A program made the position numbers and the translations under genes. From Papilionanthe hookeriana x Papilionanthe teres (Eukaryota > Streptophyta > Magnoliopsida > Asparagales > Orchidaceae): a DNA stretch of 64,000 bases. Shown piece by piece: positions 11,641 to 22,158 of this stretch. The stretch covers positions 76,936,121-77,000,120 of the forward strand of contig CM040421.1 of assembly GCA_022702705.1 (NCBI GenBank), in the 5' to 3' direction. The notes under the pieces are model-generated. The model saw only the letters and a list, made by a program, of their open reading frames with translations, ran no database searches and was not told the DNA's origin. Position 1 is the stretch's first letter, and every line of letters starts with the position of its first letter.

Positions 11641-12624
11641 CACATGAAGTAGCACCTAGAAAGTCTCAAAGACAAAAACGGTCTACTATTTCTGATGATT
11701 ATTTGGCTTATCTACATGATTCTGAATTTGACTTAAGAGTCAATGAAGGTCCAGTTTTATTTTCACAAGCTATAGAAAGTGTAAATTCTTCTAAATGGTT
11801 AGATGCAACGAAAGATGAGTTGAAATCGATGGAACACAACAAAGTCTGGGATATCGTTGAATTGCCTGAAGGTTGTAAAAGAGTCGAGTGTAAATGGGTC
11901 TTTAAGACTAAGCGAGATTTGAATGGCAATATTGAACAATATAAAGCCAGACTTGTTGCCAAAAGTTTCACTCAGAAAGATGGGGTCAACTATAAAGAAA
12001 CATTTTCTCCGGTTTCTAAGAAAGATTCAATTAGAATTATCATGGCACTATTAGCTCATTTTGATTTGGAGTTACACCAAATGGATGTGAAAACTATATT
12101 TCTGAATGGGAATTTAGATGAAGAGGTCTACATGAGTCAACCTGAAGGATTTTCGGTTGAAGGGAAAGAACACATGGTGTGTAAACTTAAGAAATCAATA
12201 TACGAACTTAAGCAAGCTTCCCGACAATGGTATCTTAAGTTCAATGATACCATCACATCCTTTGGATTTAAAGAAAACATTGTTGATCGGTGTATATATC
12301 TAAAGGTCAGTGGGAGCAAGATCATATTTCTCATTCTGTATGTTGATGACATCTTGCTGGCTACTAATGATCTTAGTTTATTATATGAAACCAAGAATTT
12401 TCTCTCTAAGAACTTTGAAATGAAAGATATGAGTGATGCATCTTATGTGATTGGAATTGAAATATTTCGTGATAGATCACAAGGATTGTTAGGGCTGTCT
12501 CAGAAAACATATATTGAAAGAGTTCTTAAGAGATTCAATATGGAAGGGTGTTCAGTAAGTGTTGCTCCAATTCAAAAAGGAGATAAATTCATCCATATGC
12601 AGTGTCCAAAGAATGATTTGGAAC
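11641..12624 (+). pseudogene. Copia reverse transcriptase, interrupted
   Basis: Polymerase of the copia element (RVT_2 type). The open frame 11703-12632 covers NKVWDIVELP, ECKWVFKTKRDLNG, YKARLVAKSFTQ, and the catalytic YVDD at about 12339-12350. The frame ends because the Athila-like element inserted after ERK at 12629. Past the insertion (26296) the frame continues correctly into YASIVGSLMYA. This shows a clean insertion with the gtaaa TSD and no deletion. Confidence 0.92.
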
Positions 12625-12629
12625 GTAAA
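12625..12629. repeat. Athila-like TSD, left (gtaaa)
   Basis: gtaaa precedes the 5' LTR at 12630 and recurs at 26291-26295 after the 3' LTR. Confidence 0.93.
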
Positions 12630-12808
12630 TGATCACATAAAAATATGTTAAGAAATTCATACCTATTTTTTATGAAATTGCACTTTAAAGAAAGGTATTT
12701 TCTTTATTTTATTGCAGGAACGAAGATTTATAAGTGATGGAAGAAAAAAAACATAAAATAGAGCAAATTTGGATCAAAAAGGAAGAAATACATGCAAAAT
12801 GAACTAAG

Positions 12809-12980
12809 TCGCCGACGGCGAAATCGAGCCCGCCGACGACGAGATTATAAAGAGAATTTCTTAAAGGTTTGCAACTACCTCGCCGACAGCGAGCCCGAGC
12901 CCGCCGACAGCGAGATCGCGCGGTTTGAAGACCTTCTAGAAGCCCCACTGACGACGAGGTTGTTTCTCGCCGACGGCGAG
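12809..12980 (+). repeat. GC-rich dyad array in 5' LTR (6 units, 3 pairs)
   Basis: Units at 12809-12821, 12829-12843, 12879-12893, 12900-12914, about 12946-12958, and 12966-12980. The best unit is CTCGCCGACGGCGAG, with 7-bp arms CTCGCCG/CGGCGAG around a central A. Others differ by one to three bases. Units come in pairs a few bases apart. The array lies about 80 bp upstream of the TATA box, in a strongly AT-rich LTR. Confidence 0.9.
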
Positions 12981-13057
12981 ACCGTTCAAAATGCCAGATA
13001 CATTGAACTTGGACATTTTTTGAAAAGGTGCTTAAGTACCCCTTGGACCTTTGTCTA

Positions 13058-13073
13058 CCTCTATAAATAGAGG
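13058..13073 (+). promoter_or_regulatory. LTR TATA box inside a palindrome
   Basis: CCTCTATAAATAGAGG: a consensus plant TATA box TATAAATAG (13062-13070) embedded in an inverted repeat CCTCTAT/ATAGAGG. It is conserved in the 3' LTR (25175-25190). Probably the promoter of the genomic RNA. Confidence 0.75.
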
Positions 13074-14137
13074 ACGAATTTTAGTATGTAGTGTGTCTAT
13101 TTTAGGAGTCTTAGAGTATTCTATTAGTGTGCTTTTGAGTCTAAGTTGAAGTTTAGTGTGAGTAAGTGTAAGTAGTGAATAAAGAAGTGTCGTCGTACTA
13201 GAAGGAAAAGTCAAAGGAACTTCAAGGAGTCTCGTCAGGAGGAAATTGAGATAAGTATCTTTGTTTATTGTTGATAACTTTAAATGAAATACATGCTTTG
13301 TTTAATTCCCATGCATTCTGAGTAGTTTTCTTAGTCTTTCTCCTTGTTTATGAAATTATGTGAATTGATGAAATTAAATAGAAGTGCCTAATATATTAAA
13401 ATAAATTGTGATCATCTTTTAATTAAAACTTAATTTACTTTCAATCTGGCCAATTGAATTGTTAAAATATGTTGAATTATCAACTATAGTAAAGATTACA
13501 TCCAATATTCAGGGATGTCAAAAGCCTTGGAAGGAGGGTGCAAATAAATAGGGAAATATTATTTATCAGACGTAGAATTGGACATTTTAGTGTGACAGAT
13601 TAAAATATACAATTTGGTCCTATTGTTTGAGAGATGAAGTGTAGATGTTAGCCCTCATATGAGGGGAACGTGGGAGCTCTAAAGTGGCAGCCAATATCCT
13701 CCCAGCCTAGCCGCAGATTCAGTAATCAAGCATAGGACTAGTCAATGTTCTTTGCACCTGGACCAAAGGGTAAAGAATAGGAATGCTCCTATTTGTCACA
13801 ATACAATAAAAAATCTATTTGAATTCATCATTCACTTAAGTTTCTAAAAACAAGGGGAAGGATACTTTTTCCGAAATCTTTAAATCAACTTTATTTAAAG
13901 CATTAGTTTACTTTAGATCGCTTTAGTTAAGTATTCTAAATTCCGTATACTATATTAGTAAGTAAATCCTTTAAATTTAGCTGTTACAAATCTTTTAAAA
14001 CTTCTCTGTGGGATTGATAACCAGGACTCCACTAGAGCCTTGTATTGTATTACTTGATACGATATGTATACTTGCGTAGAATCCACATTATACATTCCAT
14101 CATAAAATTAAATATATATTAAGCAGGATCAAGTTTT

Positions 14138-14149
14138 TGGTGCTGTTGC
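14138..14149 (+). repeat. Degenerate PBS copy inside the LTR end
   Basis: tggtgctgttgc, preceded by gatcaagtttt, repeats the layout of the true LTR end and PBS 47 bp downstream (gggtcaagtttttggcgccgtt). The 3' LTR carries the same relic at 26250-26261. Confidence 0.75.
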
Positions 14150-14184
14150 AATTTTTGTAAACATTAAAAAGTGGGTCAAGTTTT

Positions 14185-14202
14185 TGGCGCCGTTACCGGG
14201 GA
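14185..14202 (+). other. Athila-like PBS (tRNA-Asp type)
   Basis: TGGCGCCGTTACCGGGGA, 6 nt after the LTR end. It matches the PBS used by Athila-type elements (complement of tRNA-Asp 3' end, from general knowledge) except for one base (A for G). Confidence 0.85.
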
Positions 14203-14260
14203 AGTAAAAAAATTATTTACTAGAGTAACGAACTATTTTAAAATTTATTTTACAAAATTG

Positions 14261-16243
14261 TATGCGTAAATTTGGAAATGAAAATTTAATACCTTACGAT
14301 TCAGAATTAGAGCGTACAATTAAAAGAATTAGAAAACAAAAAAAGAGAAATTATAAATTTAACACAAATGACGAATATTCCTGAAAATGAAAATATCAAT
14401 CAATAGAGACCATTAAGAGATTATGCCAACCCTATATTAGATGAAATTCATTTAACTATTCAAAACCCTGATGTAGTCGCTAACTCATTCGAACTTAAAC
14501 CTGCAATTATCCAAATGGTACAAAACAATCAATTTAGTGGTTCACCTATTGAAGATCCTAATTTACATCTTGCTAGTTTTTTAGAACTATGTGCTACTTT
14601 CAAATATGAAGGAATATCTAACGATGCTATTAGACTTAGACTTTTTCCTTTTTCTTTAAGGGATAAGGCTAAAATGTGGTTAAATTCGTTAGCACTCGGA
14701 TCTATTAAAACTTAGAGAGAGTTATCACAAAAATTTCTATCCAAATATTTTCCACCATCTAAAACTCGCTAAGCTTAGAAATGATATAACTTCTTTTAGT
14801 CAGTTTGATGGAGAATCAATATATGAAGCTTGGGAGAGATTTAAAGAACTTCTTAGGAAATGCCCACATCATGTGTTTCCAGATTGGTTAATTATTCAAA
14901 CTTTCTATAATGGATTAGTAGGATCTCTTAGATCAATCATCGATGTCGTCGCTGGAGGATCGTTAATGTCAAAACCATTTGATGAAGCCTATGCACTAAT
15001 CGAAGAAATGGCTACCAATAATTTTCAATGGCTCGCTGATAGAATGAATCCGAAAAAGATAGCTAGTATTCATGAAAATGATGCAATATCTAAGTTAGCT
15101 TCGCAAATCGCTGCTATATCTAAAAAATTAGATCATTTTGGAATGAATTACTCTCCAACTATATTAGAAGAAAACTCATCTACACAACTTATAGAATCTC
15201 AACCTTCATATGAAAATATGAATGCTACTAATAACAAACCCAATAATCCCTATGTGAATTATTATAATCCTGGATGGAAAAATCATCCTAATTTTAATTG
15301 GAATAATAATACAACTAATCAACCATGGATGAACAACATAACACAACCATTAGGAAATCCCTCTAACCAAGGAAATTCTAATTATAAATCTAGTTATCCA
15401 CTTGGATTTAATAATAATAACCCTCAATTTAAAGATAAGAAATTATCTATAGAAGAATTAATATTAAATATGGGTCAACATTTACAAAATCAAGGAAATC
15501 AATTACAAAATCAAGGAAATCAATTACAAATACAAGGAAACCAATTACAAAATCAAGGAACAATTATTAAAAATATTGAAACTCAACTTGGACATATTGC
15601 TACCGCGCTTAATAATAGAATACCTGGAATATTTCCTAGTAATGTGGAAATAAATCCCAAAGACAAAGGAAAGGAACAAATTAAAGCGACACAATTACGA
15701 ATTGGAAAAGAATTAGAACCTCGAATTCAGAAAGAACTTGAAAGTCAAAAAGAGGAAGTGGAAACCGAAAAGGAAAAGAATCAACAAGATCCGAACTTAG
15801 AAAATCCTTTAATACCAATGAAAATTTCTGTTGAAAAACCTCCACCACCATTCCCTCAACGACTAAATCAACATAAAAAAGATAAACAGTTTGCTAAATT
15901 CCTTGAAATTCTGAAGAAATTAACAATAAATATTCCTTTCATAGAAGCTTTAGAACAGATGCCAAACTATGTAAAATTCATGAAAGTTATTCTAAATAAA
16001 AAAAGAAAATTTACCGATAATGAAACCGTCACACTTAGTGAGGAGTGTAGTGTTATTATTCAGAAAAAGCTTCCTGAAAAATTAAAAGATCCTTGTAGTT
16101 TCACTATACCCTGCGCTATTGGAGAAAAATTTTATGGAAAAGTTTTGTGTGACTTAGGAGCAAGCATCAATCTAATACCTCTATCAATTTTTAAGAGATT
16201 AGGATTGGGAGAAATTTCACCTACTTCAGTAACCCTTCGCTAG
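14261..16243 (+). pseudogene. Athila-like gag and start of protease
   Basis: Capsid/nucleocapsid polyprotein. The N-terminal frame from ATG 14261 shifts near 14375. The retrotransposon gag core appears in 14515-14715 (FELKPAIIQMVQNNQF, LRLFPFSLRDKAKMWLNSL) and, after stops around 14713-14772, in 14873-16243 (FPDWLIIQTFYNGL, DEAYALIEEMATNNFQW). Downstream is an Asn-rich segment (15200-15430), then a Gln/Asn heptad repeat NQGNQLQ (about four copies, 15483-15560) that could form a coiled coil, then a Lys/Glu-rich linker. The frame enters the aspartic protease (VLCDLGASINLIPLSIF, about 16143-16190), where DLGA replaces the usual DTG/DSG. Confidence 0.9.
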
Positions 16244-16735
16244 TCGATCGTTCGTTACATATCCTAAGGGAGTTATCGAAGATGTTTTAGTAAAAGTGGA
16301 TAAATTTATCTTGCCTCGTAGATTTTATTGTTTTAGATATGGAAGAAGATAAAGAAATTTCTATCATCTTAGGAAGACCATTTTTAGCCACTGGGAAAGC
16401 TATGATTGATGTTCAAAAAGGAGAATTAACTATGAGAGTAAATGACCAAAAAGTTACTTTTAATATTGCTAAATCAATGAAATATCCTGCGCTAGAAAAA
16501 GATGATGAGTGTTTTAGAATGGAAGTACTCGATCATTTACAAAAAGAATATTTTAAGGAATATTATGAAGAAAAATTAGAAAAAGAAAATACTGAATTAA
16601 TTGAAAAAGCCGATATAAATGAAGAACTAGATTATATTCAAGAGAAATTTGAATTTTTGGATAATACGTAAAACACCGAAAAAAATATAGTTCCATCGAT
16701 TATTAAACCTCCCGAACTTCGAGTTAAAAATGTTA
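16244..16735 (+). pseudogene. Athila-like protease C-terminal part
   Basis: After a stop at 16241-16243 the protease fold continues (EISIILGRPFLATGKAMIDVQKGELTM, 16348-16450), the usual hydrophobic-hydrophobic-Gly-Arg-Pro-Phe motif of retropepsin-like domains in plant gypsy elements. A Glu/Lys-rich linker towards RT follows and stops at 16669-16671. It would cleave the polyprotein if intact. Confidence 0.85.
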
Positions 16736-17640
16736 CCTAATCATTTGAAATATGCTTACTTAGTTAATTCTTCAACTCTACCAGTTATTATTTCATCCGA
16801 ATTAAATGAATCTCAAGAACAAAAACTTTTAGATACCTTAAAAAAATATAAGAGAACTTTTGGTCGGACTTTAGCAGTATATTAAAGGAATTAGTCCTTC
16901 AATCCGTATGCACGTAATTATTTTAGATAATAAACATAAGCCTAAAGTAGATCCCCAAAGGAGATTAAACCCGATAATGAAAGAAGCAATCAAGAAAGAA
17001 ATTTTAAAATGGTTAGATAATGGTATTATATATCATATTTCCGATGAGTGTTGGTAAGCCCAATTCACCGTGTGCCTAAGAAAGGAGGAGTGACCGTAAA
17101 AGCTAATGAAAATAATGATCTTATCTCTATAAGACAAGTTACTGGATGACAATTATGTATTGATTATAGAAAATTAAACACAGCCACCAGGAAAGATCAC
17201 TTCCTTTTACCATTTCTAGACCAGTTGTTAGATAGATTAACTGGACATAAGTATTTTTGTTTCTTAGATGGATACACCAGTTATCATCAAATACAAATTT
17301 CTCCCGAGGATCAAGAGAAAACTACATTTACTAGTCCTTATGGAACTTTCGCTTTTCGAAGGATGCCTTTTGGATTATGTAATGCACTCGCAACATTCCG
17401 GAGATGTATGATGTCTATATTTAGTAAATTAATTGATAATGGAATAGAAGTATTTATGGATGATTTCTCCGTATTTGGAACATCATTCGACACATGCTTA
17501 AATCATCTTGAAAAAGTATTTGAAGTATGTGAGAAAACTAATTTAGTTCTTAATTGGGAGAAATGTCAATTTATGGTCGTAGGCGGCATTGTATTAGGGC
17601 ATAAAATTTAGGAAAAGGGCATGGAAGTAGACCCGCAAAA
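16736..17640 (+). pseudogene. Athila-like reverse transcriptase
   Basis: Polymerase remnant. HRVPKKGGVTVK...CIDYRKLN (17065-17180) precedes an open stretch 17225-17611 with FLDGYTSYHQIQI, TFAFRRMPFGLCNA and the catalytic FMDD at about 17455-17465 (Phe in place of the more usual Tyr, common in this lineage). Stops near 16882, 17056 and 17149, plus a shift near 17640, break it. Confidence 0.9.
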
Positions 17641-18436
17641 ATTCAAGTTATAACTAAATTACCACCTCCAACTACGGTGAAAGGGGTAAGAAGTTTTCTT
17701 GGACATGCTGGATTCTACAGACGTTATATAAAAGATTTTTTAAAAATAATAAACCTCTATGCCAACTTCTTGAAAATGACAAGAAATTTGAATTTACAAC
17801 TGAGCGCCTGAATGCTTTCGAATTATTAAAAGATAAATTAATTACAGCACCTATAATAGTTTCACCTAATTGGGAGAAACCATTTGAGCTTATGTGTGAT
17901 GCTAGTGATTATACTATAGGAGCAGCTTCTGAGCAAAGATATGATAAGATTTTCAAAGTTATATATTATGCTAGTAAAACTCTAAATGATGCTGAAATAA
18001 ATTATACAGTTATTGAAATAGAATTATTAGCAGTTGTATATACTTTTAATAAATTTCAGCCTTATCTAATAGGAACTAAATGTATTGTGCATACTGATCA
18101 CTCTGCTATAAAATATTTAATGCAAAAAAGGATTATAAACCAAGATTAATTAGATGGATGTTATTAATGCAAGAATTTGATTTCGAGATCGTTAACAAAA
18201 TGGGAACTGATAATCAAATTGCTGATCATTTATCAAGATTAGAATATCATGAATTATCTGATACTGATAATGAAATTATAGACATTTTTCCTGATGAACA
18301 ACTTTATAATATAAATGAGTGGAAAATACCTTGGCATGCTGATATAGTAAATTATATTGTAAGTGACATTTTACCACCTATGTTAACTTTGCAACAACAG
18401 AAAAAATTCATTCATGATACTAAAACATACTTTTGA
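17641..18436 (+). pseudogene. Athila-like RNase H
   Basis: Connection and RNase H domain. VRSFLGHAGFYRRYIKDF lies around 17690-17740 with a one-base shift. FELMCDASDYTIGA (17884-17925) carries the first catalytic Asp, YTVIEIELLAVVYTFNKFQPYL the second acidic position, and VHTDHSAIKYL the third. A stop near 18148 and the segment ending QIADHLSRLE follow. Degrades the RNA strand of the RNA:DNA hybrid in intact elements. Confidence 0.9.
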
Positions 18437-19240
18437 GATGAACCATACTTATATAAGCAATGTAAGGATCTAATTATTAGAAGATGCGTGCCTTATGAAG
18501 AAATCGAACCAATTATTCAAAAATGTCATGATTCCGATTTTGGAGGACATTTTGGGACGTATAAAACTGCGTATAAAATTCTACAATCTGGATTTTACTT
18601 GGCCTACTCTATTTATAGATGTATATAGATATATAAAAACCTGCGATAAATGCCAAAGAGTAGGAAATATATCAAGAAAAATGAAATGCCTCCGAATTTT
18701 ATATTAGAAGTTGAAATTTTGATGTTTGGGGATTAGATTTCATGGGACCTTTTATTCCTTCATTTGGAAACTCATATATATTAGTAGTTGTTGATTATGT
18801 TTCCAAATGGATCGAAGCGCAAGCTTTACCTAGGTGTGATGCTAAAAGTGTTTCAAAATTTTTAATGAAAAATATTTTTACTAGATTTGGAATGCCGAGA
18901 GTGATTATCACTGACAGAGGAACTCATTTTAGAAATAAATATATTCACAAACTAGTAGAAAAATATAATATTATTCATAAGATATCAATCGTTTATCATC
19001 CATAAACTAGATGGATTAGTCGAAGTTTCTAATCGAGAGATTAAGCGTATTTTAGAAAAGTCTGTAAACCCTAATAGATTGGACTAGTCTATAAGACTAG
19101 ACACTACATTATGGGCATACAGGACTGCTTATAAAACTCCGATTGGAATGACTCCTTACAGGCTTATATATGGAAAACTTGCCACTTACCAGTTGAATTA
19201 GAACATAAAGCATATTGGGCGATTAAATAATTTAATTATA
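18437..19240 (+). pseudogene. Athila-like integrase
   Basis: Zinc-binding HHCC domain (CHDSDFGGHFGTYKTAYKIL and CDKCQRVGNISR, 18525-18680), then the catalytic core DFMGPFIPSFGNSYILVVVDY (18738-18800) and ITDRGTHFRN (18907-18940). The catalytic Glu lies in GLVEVSNREIKRIL near 19012-19055 in a shifted frame. D, D and E can all be read, but stops and shifts at about 18700, 19003 and 19086 disable it. Confidence 0.88.
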
Positions 19241-19242
19241 AT

Positions 19243-19620
19243 ATGAAAGAAGCTGGTGAGAAGAGATTGTTGCAATTAAATGAATTAGAAGAATTAAGGA
19301 ATGAATCATATGATAATGATAGGATTTATAAAGAAAGGATGAAATTATGGCATGATCGGAAGATTAATAAGAGAAATTTTGAACCAGGACAAGAAGTTTT
19401 GCTATATAATATTAGATTGAAATTATTTCCTGGGAAATTGAAATCTCGAAGGTTAGGACCTTTAACTATAACTCAAATATTTTCATATGGAACTATAGAA
19501 ATTGAAGATCCAAAAACAGGACATAGATTTAAGGTAAACGGACATAGATTAAAACCATATTTCGAAGGCAGAAGACCAAATTTTAAAGAGGTTTTAATGC
19601 TTAGTCGACCTGATTACTAA
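19243..19620 (+). CDS. Athila-like pol C-terminus
   Basis: The C-terminal end of the polyprotein after the integrase core, open for 125 codons. It contains YKERMKLWHDRKINKRNFEPGQ and VLLYNIRLKLFPGKLKSRRLGP, the usual SH3-like integrase C-terminal region of plant gypsy elements, and ends SRPDY. The apparent ATG start is internal to pol rather than a real start. It helps DNA binding of integrase in intact relatives. No chromodomain is visible. Confidence 0.8.
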   Translation: MKEAGEKRLLQLNELEELRNESYDNDRIYKERMKLWHDRKINKRNFEPGQEVLLYNIRLKLFPGKLKSRRLGPLTITQIFSYGTIEIEDPKTGHRFKVNGHRLKPYFEGRRPNFKEVLMLSRPDY

Positions 19621-19661
19621 CTAAAATTAGGTCGGGCTGACGACGTTAAACCAAGCGCTTT

Positions 19662-19677
19662 ATGGGAGGCAACCCAT
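19662..19677 (+). other. Hairpin motif after pol (ATGGGAGGCAACCCAT)
   Basis: About 40 bp after the pol stop. ATGGG/CCCAT form a 5-bp stem around AGGCAA. From general knowledge, a GGGAGGCAACCC motif following an AAGCGCTT-like stretch (here aagcgcttta, 19653-19662) recurs at this place in Athila-type elements. Role unknown. Confidence 0.55.
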
Positions 19678-19835
19678 AGTAGTCTTTTATTTTAATTATA
19701 TATAAATTAGTGAGTCTGTAATATTAAAATAAATCTTACTATTCAATTTTTAATTAAAATCATCACAAATTCAAACCTATATGATGAGATCAGAAAATAT
19801 TCAGACCAGAGCGAAATTGGGCAATTTTACCGAAT

Positions 19836-19944
19836 CTCGCCGACAGCGAGCCCGAGCCCACCGACAACGAGATCGCGTGTCATATCTTTAAATCAGTTTT
19901 ATAACTAGCTCGCCGACGACGAGAAACTTCCTGCCGACGGAGAG
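19836..19944 (+). repeat. GC-rich dyad array upstream of extra ORF 1 (4 units)
   Basis: Units at 19836-19850, 19857-19871, 19909-19923 and 19930-19944. The first pair, including the spacer cccgag and the following gatcgcg, closely matches the LTR pair 12879-12921, so part of the LTR promoter region appears duplicated here, 144 bp before the ATG at 20088. Confidence 0.88.
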
Positions 19945-20087
19945 GCAGTTGAAAAATTGGTCTCTTAAGTTTTGTGTGCGGTTTTGGACGGTTCTAAAGC
20001 CATTTCTTTGTACAAAACCATCCCAAATTTATTTTTACACTGTTTTCTTCCCTAGAAACGACTAGAGACCATTCCTTTCAATCCGAA

Positions 20088-21249
20088 ATGGCCACCAAAC
20101 TCTTAGAAACCACAAAAACTGGAGTTTTCAACCGAAGAAAATTCGTCAGTTTAGAGGCGCAGCGTATTTTCAACAAAGTTTTGATGAAGAAGCGACTTAT
20201 TAAAGAAAGGGGACTTGTCGACAGAGGAGTAGAGAATTCCACCACAAAAATTGAAGAAATGATCGTGCAGCGGCATTGGGATGTATTTTGTTATACGACA
20301 TCTGCTGTAGTTATTCCTGTAGTTAAAGAGTTTTACTCTAATCTACATGCGATCAACAATGGAAGTGTCTACGTCAGAGGAAGATGGGTAACATTTACTC
20401 CTTCAAGAGTAAATGAATTATTTTCTATAGAGAATACCCCCGTCCGTCATTATTCAAACTTTGTTCCTTCAAGATACAATATGAACGAAATTTATAGATA
20501 CCCGACCGACAAACCCGATGATCGGGAGTCGCGCGAAGACGGGTATGTCGGTTCTCTCGCATCACTTCTTAACCCCGTCTCGAAGCATCGGCATTTCTTT
20601 ATCTCATCAAAATTATTACCCACTATGAGGGTAAATAAGGTTTCAAAGGAATGCGCTATATTAAATTACTGTATTCAAATTGGACTACCTATCGATGTTG
20701 GACCAATTATAGTAAAGTCTACATTGGGGTTGATTATGCATGGGTCAGTTCATGGACTTGGACACCCATCGACTATATTTGTTTTATGCAGTCAGTACCA
20801 AGTTTCTTATGTGGCATGGAAAAATGTACTTTTGCCATGGAAACCACTCGATCCTACGGATATGTTTCCAACTTTGGATAACAATGATGAGATTACCATT
20901 ATTTCTGATAGAGCATCACAGAACAATCCTTTAGTGAGGCCCCTTCATCGATAAAATAAATTTCATTCTGAAAAAGATTAAAGGATTAGAGAAAGAGTTG
21001 CAAAACGTGATGAATTCCATCGATAATATCTCCGATATGTTTGATCACATCGATTTGGAGGATGACGGAGCACTTTGATCATACCGGACATCCTGGAGGC
21101 CGGTTTTATTCATTTACCGAGACGTAAAGGATGGATTGATGAAGAATCTACTGCGTACTTCCCTTTCGAGCTTTTCTACAATCTATTTGTGCACTCGCGT
21201 CACATCGGGAATATCGGAGAGGATGTTAGTTCGTACGCCGAGGAGTAGT
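20088..21249 (+). pseudogene. Athila-like extra ORF 1 (plant-transposon-protein domain)
   Basis: ORF after pol, in the position where Athila elements carry env-like or accessory genes. The first 288 codons are intact from ATG 20088. The conserved core is RHWDVFCYTT..VVKEFYSNL..GSVYVRGRWVTFTPSRVNELF, a domain from general knowledge called putative plant transposon protein; its function is unknown. After a shift near 20950, coding resumes in another frame as a coiled-coil-like stretch (KKIKGLEKELQNVMNSIDNI) and, after another shift near 21080, to a stop at 21247-21249 (HLPRRKGWIDEESTAYFPF). No signal peptide or membrane segment is seen, so an envelope role is not supported. Paralogous to the ORF at 22159. 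Confidence 0.75.
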
Positions 21250-21648
21250 AAAGATTTCTATCTTATGTTATATTTGTGTGTATATATGTGTTGATTTGGA
21301 TTTAGGTTTTACTATGATTTAAACTTTAAATTTGATCATCTCGTATTTGATGAAATTATATGTATTTGTTATGTCTCAAGCATTTAGAGTGTTGTGGTGT
21401 GGATTGCAATGCTGAGTATTTATGAGAGTTTGAAGTATTAAAGTCTTAAGTGTTAGTGTTTAAAAGTGTGAAGTTTGTAAGTATTATGGATTTCATATAT
21501 AAAGTTATATTGTTTGTGTAAATTTTTTGTGAGTATAAGTATCTAGTCTTCATACTAAATTATCAAATTAAGTGATCGGAAGATTAATTAGGGCCAAATC
21601 GAGGTTGAAAATGATTGAAGAATTTTAAAAATTTAAAATTTTTGGGAG
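21250..21648 (+). other. Spacer between the extra ORFs
   Basis: AT-rich non-coding sequence between extra ORF 1 and the second dyad array. No feature recognised. Confidence 0.5.
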
Positions 21649-21798
21649 CTCGCCGACGGCGAGAATTATCCCGCCGACAGCGAGGGAAAGCCCGCTGACA
21701 GCGAGAACGATCTCGCCGACGGTGAGATTTTCCAGAAAATTTGGCCTTGGTAAATTAATTAGCTCGCCAACGGCGAGAAAAATCTCGCCGACAGCGAG
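21649..21798 (+). repeat. GC-rich dyad array upstream of extra ORF 2 (6 units)
   Basis: Units at 21649-21663 (perfect), 21670-21684, 21691-21705, 21712-21726, 21763-21777 and 21784-21798. It lies 360 bp before the ATG of extra ORF 2, mirroring the arrays before extra ORF 1 and before the LTR TATA box. Confidence 0.9.
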
Positions 21799-21947
21799 AT
21801 CGCAAAATGTCCTATATTTGACCAGTCAACCGACACTATTCATTATCCCCTTCCTCAAAACTTCAAAAAAAACTGACCTAGGGCTCGTGAGATCTTGGAT
21901 TTGAGGCGATTTCAACACTTTTTGACATCGGATTTCATCTCCCCTTG

Positions 21948-22148
21948 GTAAGTACTTCACTCCTATGCAAAAATTTTTTATTTTCATCATGAATTTCTTC
22001 TACATAGGGAAATTTTGGAAATATTCGAAATATGGAGAAAATACTTGGAAGAAATTCATGGAGATCGATTTAAATAGATTTTAGTTGCTATAGGAAGCCA
22101 TTTTAGTAATAATTGGAAGTTTAGTTAGAATTTTTGTAATTTTCATAG
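21948..22148 (+). other. Candidate leader intron of extra ORF 2
   Basis: A consensus donor TTG|GTAAGTAC at 21948 and an acceptor ttgtaattttcatag ending at 22148, 10 nt before the ATG at 22159. The 201-bp interval is AT-rich, as plant introns are. The preceding segment (21800-21947) looks like a 5' UTR. Inference only. Confidence 0.5.
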
Positions 22149-22158
22149 ATCGAACGAA

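Larger units (their letters stand above)
12630..14178 (+). repeat. Athila-like 5' LTR
   Basis: Begins TGATCACATAAAAATATG and ends GTGGGTCA. It contains six GC-rich dyads (12809-12980), a TATA box (13062-13070), a long R-U5, and near its end a degenerate second PBS (14138-14149). It differs from the 3' LTR by scattered substitutions and a few indels. Confidence 0.95.

Noticed and set aside
12809..12980. CRISPR-like repeated palindromes
   Set aside because: Units are 15 bp with irregular short spacers inside a plant LTR. No unique spacers of constant length and no cas genes.
12792..13070. A 92-codon Arg-rich frame in the LTR, also at 24909-25187
   Set aside because: It is read through the dyad array upstream of the TATA box. 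Conservation follows from the two LTRs being copies.
20088..21249. Envelope glycoprotein in the Athila-like element
   Set aside because: The position fits, but there is no signal peptide, no transmembrane segment and no Cys pattern, and the recognised core is of another type.
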